A DNA stretch of 64,000 nucleotides, taken from Anaeramoeba flamelloides (lineage: Eukaryota; Metamonada; Anaeramoebidae). The notes beneath the pieces are model-generated. The model was not told where the DNA came from. It made no database searches and was given only the letters and a program-made list of their open reading frames with translations. Both the position numbers and the translations under genes were made by a program. Where the stretch lies: assembly GCA_027625915.1 (NCBI GenBank), contig JANTQA010000051.1, forward strand, positions 6,820,501 through 6,884,500, given 5' to 3'. Positions within the stretch are counted from its first letter, which is position 1; every line of letters starts with the position of its first letter. This document shows, piece after piece, positions 11,975 through 22,588 of the stretch.

Positions 11975-12500
11975 ACTAAACTATCTTTCAAAATCATAAG
12001 CCCATTAAAAATCAAATTTTTAAAGAAAAATAATTTTAATAATTGAAGTTATCTATTATAATATAAAAATTGATATTTTAATATTCAATACTATAATCAA
12101 GAGATATTTATTTTTTGTCTAAAAATAAAAGAAAGAAAAATAAAAAAAACAGTTAAAAAAAATTGGGACATTTATTTTGAAAGAAGCATTACTTGAAAAA
12201 TAGAAAATTTAAAAAGGTAAAAAACCCATTTATCGATTCTCCTTCCATTTGAATAACTAAATCTAATCTCTTTTTCATATTTGAAACCAATTTTTTCATT
12301 AATTCATCTGTTACTTCTTTCAAATTTTTCATTTTCATTTTCCATTTTAACAAAACACTTTTGAAAAAATAAAAAAGAGAAAAAATGATTTATTTGCAAA
12401 CTTTTCATTGTGAGAGGAAAAACTTCAAAACGATACAAAAGCAATTCAAAATTCAAATGTATGATGGGCCCTTTATTATGAAATTTAGTTTATTATGGAA
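11975..12500 (-). mobile_element. TIR element with short ORF, copy 1
   Basis: Reverse-oriented near-duplicate of 36990-37512. Ends are inverted: AAACTATCTTTCAAAATCAT... on the left and, inverted, AATAAACTAAATTTCATAAT on the right, next to GGGCCC/GGCCCA blocks. The inside carries the same short frame as the other copy, encoding KEVTDELMKKL then NMKKRLDLVIQMEGESING, and ending soon after. The two copies differ at only a few positions over about 330 bp by eye, so this family moved recently. No transposase; a non-autonomous element that may have captured part of a gene. Confidence 0.65.
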
Positions 12501-12512
12501 AAAAAGCTGAAC

Positions 12513-12869
12513 AAGATTTTTAATTGGGAACTTTAATTGAACCTGAAAATTCAAATTTAGATCATTTAACCAAAGAATATAAAAATAAATAAAGAAAAAA
12601 TAGAGGATTTAGCACAATAACAGTTTTTTTAATAAACTCTCTTTTTAGAATAGGGTTTTTCTTTTATTGATTAATTATTTAAAATTTATTGAAAAAATTT
12701 TATATTTTTTGAGATCTACAAAACCACTCTTATTTAATTTTGATAAGAAAGTGAATTTGAATGTCATTGTGCTGAATACTTCATTTTCATTTTGTATATA
12801 TTTATTCATTTATTTAATTGATCTTACTTTTCATTTTCAGGTTCTATTAAGGTTCCCAATTAAAAAATC
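12513..12869. mobile_element. Foldback element with GGGAAC/GTTCCC ends
   Basis: 12513-12550 (TTTTTAATTGGGAACTTTAA, then TTGAACCTGAAAA) pairs with 12833-12869 (TTTTCAGGTTCTATTAAGG, then TTCCCAATTAAAAA). A similar arrangement is recognisable at about 18715-19085. It abuts copy 1 of the TIR element. No coding capacity beyond a chance frame through the arm. Confidence 0.55.
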
Positions 12870-14889
12870 ATGTTTCATTTTTTTTCCAATGCAGTAATAT
12901 TAAAAGAAGAGTTCTAAAAATAAAAGATCATAAGTGAAATTTTTATTCAAAAATAAAGTTAATTTTATCAAATTTTATCCACTTCAAAAACAAACCATCT
13001 TCTAAAAAATTTAAAATAAACTAAAAAGAGCCTACATATTCAATTCAAAAAATATAATTTATTCAAAACATTGAATAAGTTGATACACAATATTGATTTA
13101 ACCTTCAAATGTCATTGAAAACTGAATTAGATGATGTAATTAAGCAAGAATAATTTAAATGGGAAAAAAATTTTATTAAAATATTGATTTTATTTTCTCA
13201 AATGGTTTTTTTTTTTTACCACTGTACATTTTTTGTTATTTTATAAGTTTTAAATTAATTGTAATATTTTTTTTTTGTACAATAAGTTCTTTTGTTTAAA
13301 TCCTTAAAATCCGAAAATTTATTATTTTGCCTTTTCTTTTAAATAAATTCTATTACGGTACGAGTATTTCAAGAAAACAGCGTAAAATATTAAAATATGT
13401 TATAGGATGATACTCAATGCTTTCAATTTTTTTATATCTAGATTATCAAAAATTCTGATTGACGCAGAAACCCAGGAAAGAATCATTTTTCAGAAAGATC
13501 AATTTTTTCTTTTCCCTTTTTTATCAAAAAGAAAATGATTAATTGATTTTATTTCTTAAATTATAAATATTTTTTCACCATGTCTTCTCATTTTCGTTTT
13601 TATTACACAACACCATTATGAAAAATTTTTTTCAAAAAAAAATTAAAAATTTGCAGCTTTTATACTTTTTAATAACTTCAATTATAATACACTATTAATT
13701 AATAAAATATCTTTGATCAAATAATATTTTTAAAGATATTTTACAATTTACTTTAATAAAGTAAGATTTTTCCCTGTTCTGGTAATATTTTTTTTAAATT
13801 CAGTAGTAAAAATTTTGAAATTTTTTCGCCAGTAAGAATTTATTTTATTATATTTTAAAAATATTTTAAATCTGATGAATATCTTTCAAATAGGGAATTA
13901 ATTATTTTAACTTTTAGGAATTATTTGTTCGTTCGATTCTGATATATCTAGGAAACTTTCGTTGTTTTTTTTTTAATTTTTGAAATAAAATAAAATTTTA
14001 TTCAATTTTCCATTTATACCCAAAAGTAAAAAAAAAAAAAAGGCTTGGGAGCCTAAATTTTCATCAATTTAAAAGAATGGAGCAAAATATATATGATTTT
14101 TCTCTATTCATTTGAATTCTGGGAAAGCTAGATACTTGATGGAGACTCTAGACACTACATGCTTATCATCTTTTATTATTATTTTTTATTTGATTTTTTT
14201 TTTATTATAAGAGTTTTTTAAAAACTATTATTTATTATATATTCATAAAAATATCCTAACGTTGAATTTAACGAAAATTCATTGTTGCATCCTTTGAAAA
14301 TTTTATACTGAAAATGGACCCTTTTTTCTCGACTAGAGAATTTTAAAAATTGTTGTACGGTTAATGACAATAATTTCAACAATCCCAAGATTTTTACGAA
14401 GTGTGATGTTGAATATATTGTGAATAAACTGGATTAACAATTATGAAAGGATATTTGAAAGTAAGTAATAGTTTTTTTTAACTTGAAATTGTCAATTTTA
14501 TTCTTTTCATATTAGTAAAATATAAGCTCTTTATTATAATAAATATTAATAAAAAGGTTTTTTTTTTCCCTTTTCGTTAAATTATTTTGATTATCATTGT
14601 CACAACTTTGAAGACGCTTATTGAAATGAAATTTAAATACAAAAAAAAAATCAGTAACAATTTTCAGGATTTTTGAAGAAAACTGTGAAAAAAAATATTT
14701 ATTCTAAAAAATATGTATTATTTGAAGTTTTTTCTAGATCTTAAATTTCGTTTAAAAGTGTATCTTAAAGTGTTTCTGGTTGTTTTTTATTGTAATAAAT
14801 GTGTTAGAAGTCATTAATTTTAATAAATAATTCCTTAATTTTTACTCAAAATTTGTGATTGGATTGTAACATGACAATAACCTTTCAAA
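12870..14889. other. Gene-free, AT-rich
   Basis: Read on both strands: poly-A/T tracts, no frame of coding character and no clear inverted repeat. Confidence 0.4.
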
Positions 14890-15089
14890 TACAGCCAATT
14901 TCAAATTTAAGGTGCAAACTTTCAACGAAATTTATCTCACAAAAAAATCTCAAATTAAGGCACAAAATTTGGAATTCTTTTTTTTATACAAATTATTTGA
15001 AAAGTTTCGAATTATGTGACTTAATTTGAGATTATTATTATACCTTAAATTTCGTTGATTTTTGTCCTTTAAAGGTGGAACTGATTGTA
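14890..15089. mobile_element. 200-bp foldback MITE, copy 1
   Basis: Begins TACAGCCAATTTCAAATTTA and ends with the inverted form (TGGAACTGATTGTA). Both halves carry AAGGYRCAAA and TCTCAAATTAAG blocks in inverted order. Copy 2 at 51937-52136 has the same length, same ends and same internal order. Confidence 0.7.
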
Positions 15090-15342
15090 AAATTTTCTTG
15101 AAGATATTTGGGAATGGTGTTATTTTATCCTCAAAAAAGAAAAATCAATATTTTTATTCCAAATATGATTTAAATTATTTTTACTATTGTTATAAGTAAG
15201 AACAGACAATTTATTTACTAATAATTTTAAAAATTCTTCAAATTTGGAAATTTTTTTTCTGATTTTTTGAAAGAAAGGAAATAACTTTTTTCAAACTCTA
15301 AATAATAAGAATAAAATAAAAATATTTCTACATTATCATTAC

Positions 15343-15903
15343 AATCTTTCAAACTTATGAAAATATTATCTTGTATTGGGTAAAGTCATGTTCTTTTGAT
15401 TCTTAACTAATCAATCTTCGTATTGGTTTTAAAAGTAGTTTATAGGTGACTAAATATATATATTTATTTATTTTTACTTATTTTACTGAAATCCGAATTT
15501 ATGAGTGTAAGGTTAAAAGGAAAGAGGTTAATCTAAAAAAAAAATTGTGGTCTTTGGGTAAATGATTGAAATTTTACACAAGTTTGGTTTGGTTTTGGAG
15601 CTTTTAATTTTTTTTTTTTTTTTTTTTTAGATAATTGAATAAAATGGGAATAAAAAATTCAATTAACAACCTTACAACCACTATTTTTTTTTTAGATTAA
15701 CCTCTTTCCTTTTAACCTTACACTCATAAATTCGGATTTTAGTAAAATAAATAAAAATAAATAAATAAATAAATTTTTTAGTCACCTATAAACTACTTTT
15801 AAAATCAATACCAAGTCAAAGATTGGATTAGTTAAGAATCAAAATAACATGGCTTTACGCCTAATATAAGATAATCTTTTTTTCATGTTTCCAAGTTTGT
15901 TAA
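15343..15903. mobile_element. Large foldback element, about 560 bp
   Basis: The arms 15343-15552 and 15672-15903 are inverted copies. Shared blocks include GTAAGGTTAAAAGGAAAGAG, ATTCTTAACTAATC and GTTTATAGGTGACTAA with their complements. The loop of about 120 bp is T-rich. No coding content; a hairpin-type non-autonomous element. Confidence 0.7.
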
Positions 15904-17418
15904 CCTTAAATGATCTAAATTTCATTGTTAAATTTTTGTTAAATTTTTGTTAAATTTCTATCAAATTTTCATTTTTTAATCACCTGCACCTCTACTAATT
16001 ATATTTGTTGAGAGAAGAATTAAAATATTAGTGATTAAAAATACTATCAAAATTCTGATATTTATTTTGTTAAGGGGTAAAAATTTTTACTTCATTGTCT
16101 TCTCTTTTTATTTTGAACCAAGTTACTTTCAAAGAAATAGACTGTACTTTGTGAACACAGCTTTTATTTTTGGTCCTTTTTTATTTAAGGTATTGTGTGA
16201 ACCTAAGAAACCTAAATGAAAAAGATTTCTGAATATAAGAGACAATCATCATATAAAATGTTATCCAATTTGAATTTCAAATACCAGTATATAAAAAATA
16301 TTTGATCTTTAAAAAAAATGTTGGGCCACTTTTGCTAAAACAAATATTCAGAACAAAAAGTAATTTTTTTTTTTTCAGAATCATTGATATCGAACGCAAA
16401 AGTAAAAAGGCAGTGAAATTTTTCCGCTGCTAATATAATTGAATTGAAAGAAACAAAAGGTTAGGATTTTTAAGTTTTAAATAGGAAAAAATGTAAAATG
16501 TTGATTTTTAACAAAAAGACATAAATTGTTTAGAATGATATTAACTCGTCTGTTTCATAAGTTGAAACACTCTTAATAAACAAAATTTGTTTTAGATATT
16601 AAAAAGATTACTTTTAATTTTGAAAAAGGATTAAACTCTTGATTAATTTTCCTTAAATACTGTAAATTCAACCCACCATGAAATAAATATTCAAAAGTCC
16701 GAAAAACCTCTTTTTATTATTTTTTTTCGCCAAATGCTGACTCGTTATTTTGTCTTTTTAAATAAAACAACTAAGATAATATTACTGGACCAATTGAAAT
16801 AAGTTCCTTTGTAGATGCCTTTTCAGATCTTGGCTATTTTTTTTTTTTTCTTTATTCTCTGAAAAAATTTATTAAACTGTTTGTTTTTTATTTAACAATA
16901 TTGAGAAATCTTTGTAAATAAAACAACAAAAGGGAACTTTTGAAAAGGCGTTTATTAGATGATAAACACCATTCTTCATCATAAATCAAAAGAAAATGGG
17001 TTTTTTATTGAATTATCATCATAAATCATGTATCAATAAATTTACATTTCGATAAATAATCAAGTTTACTTGACAAATTTGTAGAAAAAAAAAAGGTGAA
17101 TGTTTTCACACGAAAGCTAACATGAAATTACAACCAGTTTTTGAAAAAGACAACGGATGATTTTCTCTTTTCCTAAAAATCAAAAAATCCGATTTTTTTT
17201 TTTCAAGGTTTTTCTCCTATTGAATAATTAATAACAAGTAAACACCCATTATAAAAAGATAGACTCTGATACGTTTAATACATTTGGTAGATATTAGCTT
17301 AAATTAACATGTATAAAAAAGAGTGTGAATTTGGAAAGTTCAATGATAGGAAGAGGTGAAAAATGAAAATTACAAGAAAATTATTTTTTGATAAACTTGT
17401 TTGTATTGTTAATTTGGA
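15904..17418. other. Gene-free, AT-rich
   Basis: No supported gene. A 62-codon frame at 16031 has no matching exon or recognisable content. Around 16790-16960 a weak inverted pair (GATGCCTTTTCAG versus TTGAAAAGGCG) suggests another degraded foldback. Confidence 0.4.
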
Positions 17419-18158
17419 ATGAAAAATCTCCAAAAAAAGCTGAACACTTTCAATGATAAAACAAAACCGTCACTCAAACGATTAAAGGCAATTTTGGATT
17501 TTTTAAGTATAGTTTCTTTTCACAGCCTAGCTTTTTCTTTTTTGTGATTAAATCTTTTTGGTTTTTCCGTTTTGTACACCTACTAAACCTCATAGCAAAC
17601 ACAAACCTCGAAGAAAAGTCTGAGGTTTGGGAAAACTCGTTGAATGAAATATTTCCTTTGATCAATGAGTCTTTTCATGGAAGAATTACTTCTGTTCGGA
17701 AAAATAGTAAGATTCTTCTTCTTCTTCTTCTTCTTCTTCTTCTTTTTTTTTTTTTTTTTTCTTCCCAATAGGTTTTTTTCCTCTCAAAAAAAAGTAAAAA
17801 AATTCACAAATTGATCCAATTTGCAAACAAACTTATAAGCTGTTTCCAAACCTAAATTGAAAAATCTTTTACCACATCTTTTCTTTTTAAGAAATTAAAT
17901 TACCATCAAATAGCGAATACAACACCTTATTTCAGCTAACAGAGCAACTGATTCTAAACGCACGGGTAATTGTACATTCACGTTGGGAATATGAAACATT
18001 TTGTAAGTAATTTTTTATTTCTTGTAATTTCAAAAAAACAAATCAGTTTTAGGACAAGAAAAACCAAGTTATCTTCAGTGCTGTTATTTAAAAGATCCTT
18101 TTTTTTTTTTAAAGGTACCAAATTTCGGTTGCTTGTGCTACTGTCGGTAGAAAAGTAA
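17419..18158 (+). CDS. Four-exon gene, 100-residue protein of unknown function
   Basis: Exons inferred at 17419-17506, 17596-17706, 17943-18002 and 18115-18158. Every junction is GT-AG and all three introns are in the same phase (after the first base of a codon), giving one continuous frame from ATG to TAA. The predicted protein starts MKNLQKKLNTFNDKTKPSLK, continues through SEVWENSLNEIFPLINESFH, then ARVIVHSRWEYETF, and ends LLVLLSVEK. It is mixed in composition, unlike flanking spacer, and probably mostly helical. I do not recognise the family. Intron 2 starts GTAAGA followed by (CTT)n and poly-T. The acceptor of exon 3 is the second AG of TTTCAGCTAACAG, chosen for frame. The exon structure is an inference from splice sites and composition only. 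Confidence 0.5.
17711..17760. repeat. (CTT)n plus poly-T in an intron
   Basis: About ten CTT units followed by a pure T run, lying in the second intron of the four-exon gene just before a CAATAG that could also act as an acceptor. Confidence 0.85.
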
Positions 18159-19410
18159 ACAGGATAAAAAAAATTCATCATATTTTATCTTTGTTTAATT
18201 CTTCATCAATTCTTTTCATTTAGAATCACCACTTAACTCCAAAAGACACCTTGAAAAACAATAAAAATTCCCACCCAATTAAAACAAAGATCAGAATTTG
18301 CATTTTTTACTGAAATTGTCTATTGAAAAAAGATAAAGAGGTGTTAAATTTTTATTTCTTGGAAAAGCATTAAATATTTTTCTTATTTTCGAGAAAATGC
18401 TATTGCAAACGAGAAAAGTGTACTTGTCAAGGCCTTTCATCATTTCATAAAAATACGAGTCAAGAATTGTTTTGGGGGTGGGTTGACAGATTTTTGTTTC
18501 AAATAATTTTTTTGAAAATTAAGTTCTTCCAATTCATAAAGAAGAATTAGCATCTCCCACCAAAAAAAACTAAAATCAAAATATGGTGCTATTTAATCTA
18601 ACCGTAGCACCCCGTTGGTTCAAATGACTCGAAAAATTGCATTGGTAAAACAGTACAAACCATCCTAGAAAAAAAGTGAAACAGTTAAAAAAGTTTCACT
18701 CGATTTTTGATAGAATTACAGAAATTACAGAAATCAACCTGAAAAAGAAAAGTAAAGATCAATTAATAAAAAAAAAAATAAATAATTCAAAGCCAAAAGG
18801 AGGACTCACCACAACACCAGTTTTTTTTAATACTATCTTTTAGCATGAGTTTTTTCTTTTGATGGATCTCGAATTAAAAGTTTGTTTGAAAAAATTTGAC
18901 TATTTTTGCGATCTCCAAAACCCAACATTCATTTTTAATAATAAAGGAGAATCAAATTTTTTTTTGTTGGTTTGATTGAAAATAATTGAATGGATTATTC
19001 TTTGAAGTTAATTGGTTCCTCTTTAAATTGATTTTACTTTTCTTTTATATTAAGGTTTTCAATTAAAAATTGTTTAGAACTTTTTTTCCCAAATGACAAA
19101 AGTTAATCTCTTGAATCAAAAATAACCCTTGAATAATTATGTTTCACGATTTATTTTTCTCATCCATTTGGAATCAGAAGGTAGGTTATCAACTGAAATC
19201 TTAATAGCAAATATAAAAAACCATTCTCTAGTTGAACAATTCTGAAATATAAGGCCTTTTTTTGAAATAATTAAGAATATTTTTCTACTTTTTTCCATAA
19301 AAGTTGAAGAAATTAAATTAACATTTAAATTGTTACTGAGAATGAAGATAGAAAAAATAGTAAAATTTGGGTAGTTGAGAGTTTATCATCTCTTATTTTT
19401 GCTATTTAAT
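18159..19410. other. Intergenic with a degraded foldback
   Basis: No gene. About 18715-19085 resembles the foldback at 12513-12869 (AACCTGAAAA near the left, ATATTAAGGTTTTCAATTAA near the right), more diverged. The rest is spacer. Confidence 0.4.
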
Positions 19411-20155
19411 ATATAGCATTGAAAAAAAAATACCCGACCTGAAAATATCCCATGATAAGATTTTTAATTGTTAATTTTAGGACAATTGCTTAATAATTTC
19501 CTCAATTTAAAATCTAATCCCTTTTTATAAATAACCAAATTTTCTATGGGTATACCCTTCCTATGAAAAAGATAGATTAATATTTTAAATAAAAAAAAAA
19601 AAATCTTAATGAATTAATTTCAAATCAAACAGTTTGAAACTATTTGTATTAATTAATAATCGTGAAATCTATAATTTTGTGCTTAAATTTCTGAAAGGGG
19701 ATTTAAGTAAAAGGGTATCTAGAGTGTACTTTACACTTCTTCAACAATAAAAATAAAAAAAAAAAAAAACAACCAAATTTTTGGTTTATGAACTCAGCAA
19801 TAAACCTACCTAAAGTTCATTGAAGTGAGGTATATATAGAATACTCGTTTAATTATTTGATAAACTAAATTAGATCTACTTTTTTTTGAAAAAACAATAG
19901 AGTTTAATAGAGATTTGCTATGAATTTGGACAATGCTTTTTTATTCATTGTTTTTTAATTGATCGAATATTGTTTTGAACAAGTGTAATTTTAATTAATT
20001 ATCATTCTAATAAGTGGTGAGTTAAAATTTTCAAATTTTGATTCTTAAATAAAAGAAATTATTAACCAATCGCAAAAAAAATTCCATAATATTAATAATT
20101 AATAACCACACCATACATTATTTCCCCGTCCTGTATTTTTTTTCAATACTATACT
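19411..20155. mobile_element. TIR element, family B copy 1
   Basis: Ends TATAGCATTGAAAAAAAAA and, inverted, TATAGTATTGAAAAAAAAT. Shares an internal block with 31738-32238 and, inverted, with 37812-38328 (CACCTAAAGTTCAT-type sequence, then ACAATAGAGTTT, then ATCATTCTAATAAGTGG). No coding capacity. Confidence 0.6.
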
Positions 20156-20914
20156 TTTTAGTTCTTTTATTTAGATTCTTTTTCAGTTCAAAAAGGATTT
20201 TTTTCACATTTTAAAAAACAATTTTCAATGATTGAAAATTCCTTTTTTTTTTAAACAAATTGAGAAAAATTGAAAATGAAATTTTCTTTTAATTTTAAAT
20301 AACTTTTAATTAAAAATTACATTTCAATTTGGGAAAGTGTTTAGTTATTGTTCTATTTTACTTTCAATTCTCAAAAAGAATTTTCGTTCTAAAGAAAACG
20401 GATTAAAATAAATAATAAATTTCAAAGTTAAAAAAATAAGAAAAAAAAAATATAAAACAATTAAACAAAGATCTTAGAATGAAAATTTCGAAAAAAGATT
20501 ACTTCAAGGAATTTAAAAGTACCAGTTCAAATTTGAAAACCTTCCAAACTTATAAAATCAACTATAAAAAATATTTAGAACATATATATGTATTGTTTTG
20601 TCTTTATAGATTTAGAATGAAAATTATGAAATATTAAAAACAAATTTTGGAAGGATCTAAGAAAGGTTTAAAAAGTTAAAATGATGAAAATTCTTGGGAT
20701 TCTTTACTATTTTTTGATTTTTTTTGTAAAAGAAATTCCCAGTTTGTAAATTTAACTGAGATTTTCTAACTCTTTCAAGAATTTTTTTATACACAATCCC
20801 CCCATTTTCATCTAGAAACGCAGTCCTTAAGTCCAACTTTTGAAATAATATTTTCATAATTTTTTTTTAAAAATAAACTAAAATTCAAAATTTTACACCT
20901 AGTTAAAACGGTCC
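20156..20914. other. Gene-free, AT-rich
   Basis: No coding signal on either strand; a 66-codon frame at 20657-20857 (-) is not supported by splice sites or content. Confidence 0.4.
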
Positions 20915-21330
20915 AAACAACCAAAATAATACAATTTCCTTCAAATTGGAAATAATTTTGATTTTTTTTTAAATTATGAAAATCATTTTTCCATCTTTTA
21001 GTTTTTTGTTTTCATTTAATTTTTTGAATTAGGTAACTTATTTCGTTCGATCAAATTTTTTTTGAACAATTGGTATTAGGTTAAGGCTGAGTTCGTCAAA
21101 ATAAAAGAACTCAAATAAAATTAGTTGATAGTCTCTAATCATTTGATCCATCAATATTCTTAATAAACCCCAATTCAAAATTTTTAACACACCAAAATTC
21201 GATTTGTGAAAAAAAAAACTTATTAAATCAATTCAAGAAGAAATACCAAATTAGAACCATTCACCAACTTAAATGTTAACAATTATTTATAAAGCATAAG
21301 TTCCCACAAAAAAAAAAAAATAATAATTAG
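20915..21330. repeat. Degenerate repeat, related to 5165-5440 and 23285-23480
   Basis: 20920-21190 matches 5165-5440 in the same orientation. 21165-21320 matches 23285-23480 (CAATTCAAAATTTTTAACAC, then CAAGAAGAAATACCAAATTA). The two parts occur in different relative orientation at 5.2-5.9 kb, so they are separate modules that were placed together. Confidence 0.55.
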
Positions 21331-22588
21331 AAATCAAAATAAAAAAAATTCCCTGTCACAAATTTTAGAGAGTGAGGATTTATTGTTAACAGTTAAATGT
21401 AAAAAAAAAATATTTAATCTGTTAACGAGAGAATTTTGAGGTGAATAAATTTGTGTTTCCTAATACAAGGAGTGTCTAGACACATTATAGTGTTTAATCA
21501 CAATCATTAGAAGGATTTTAAACCCAATTTAGGTTTTTAAAGAAAAAATTAAGACTATAGAAAAACAAAATAAAAAAAAGTGAAGAAACCAAAAAATAAA
21601 TCATAAGATTATTGGAGAGAGCATAAAATAAATAATGTGTTCGAAATTCATGAGAGAGCTGAACAAAAAAATTGTATTGGTATATTTGTTGAAATTTCAA
21701 ACAACAATTTTAGATCTGAAAAAATGGTTAGATGTCAACAACTAATTTTATGTATGTGATTTTTCTATTTAAAATAACTAAACTCAACTTTAACCTTCTT
21801 TCAATCATTGGAAAAAAATTTTCCGACCAAAGAAACAGATCACTTAACTGGAAAAAAGGAAATGAAAACAAAAGAGAAAAGATAAAAAAAAAATAAATTG
21901 GCTAAAATTAAAATTCTTCTAATCTACAAATTGAAAATTTATTTTGAAAAGAATCTTGAATTAAACCCATTGGATTTTTTCTATTTGTCACTATAACTGA
22001 AAAAGAGTTTAGTTTTTAAAATTTCATAAATAACAATAAGTTACTAGCGTTAATTTTCCATGAATTAATTTAAAAATATCCAAAAATCAAGTAGGGTGTT
22101 TTAAAAAAAACAAAACTTGCAAATACGCCCTTTTTTTTATTGGAAAATCAATATTAACTAGAAAAATCAAGACTTTCCCCCAATAGAAAGAATTTGATTT
22201 TTCTTAATCTTGAAAGTCAAAATTATCTTGAGATGAAAAAAAAATAATTGTAAACATCAATATTAATAATCTGATTTTTTATCCATCTTTAAAGTTGAAT
22301 TTTTTTTTTAAAAAAATTAAAAATCTTGTGACGAACTCCTTAAGATCCAAATATCTAAACAATTTTGGAAAAAGCTTTTGGAATTCGGAATGAATACAAA
22401 AAAGACACCTTTTTTTTTTTTTTTTATTTTTTATTTATATTAATCTTGTATAAAATTAACAATAAATTAATTTTATTACACAAATTTCTATTTTATGAAA
22501 TATTGATAATCCATACAAATTGGGATAATTTGTACTTTCTTTATTATTCGATTTATTAAATAGTTGAATTATTTCAATTTATTTGCAG
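21331..22588. other. Spacer upstream of the RalGAP gene, may hold its 5' exons
   Basis: Mostly non-coding. A short coding-like segment at about 22333-22400 (DELLKIQISKQFWKKLLEFG) lines up with the RalGAP alpha N-terminal region just before the first confident exon, but I found no acceptable GT donor right after it, so it is left out of the gene model. Confidence 0.35.

Noticed and set aside
12667-12897. 76-codon + strand frame
   Set aside because: Runs through the arm of a foldback element; composition is spacer-like.
16031-16219. 62-codon + strand frame
   Set aside because: Hydrophobic AT-rich frame without splice sites, start context or similarity to anything known to me.
18595-18660. tRNA-like sequence with GGTTCAAATGACTC
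   Set aside because: The T-arm does not pair and no acceptor or anticodon arm can be drawn on either strand.
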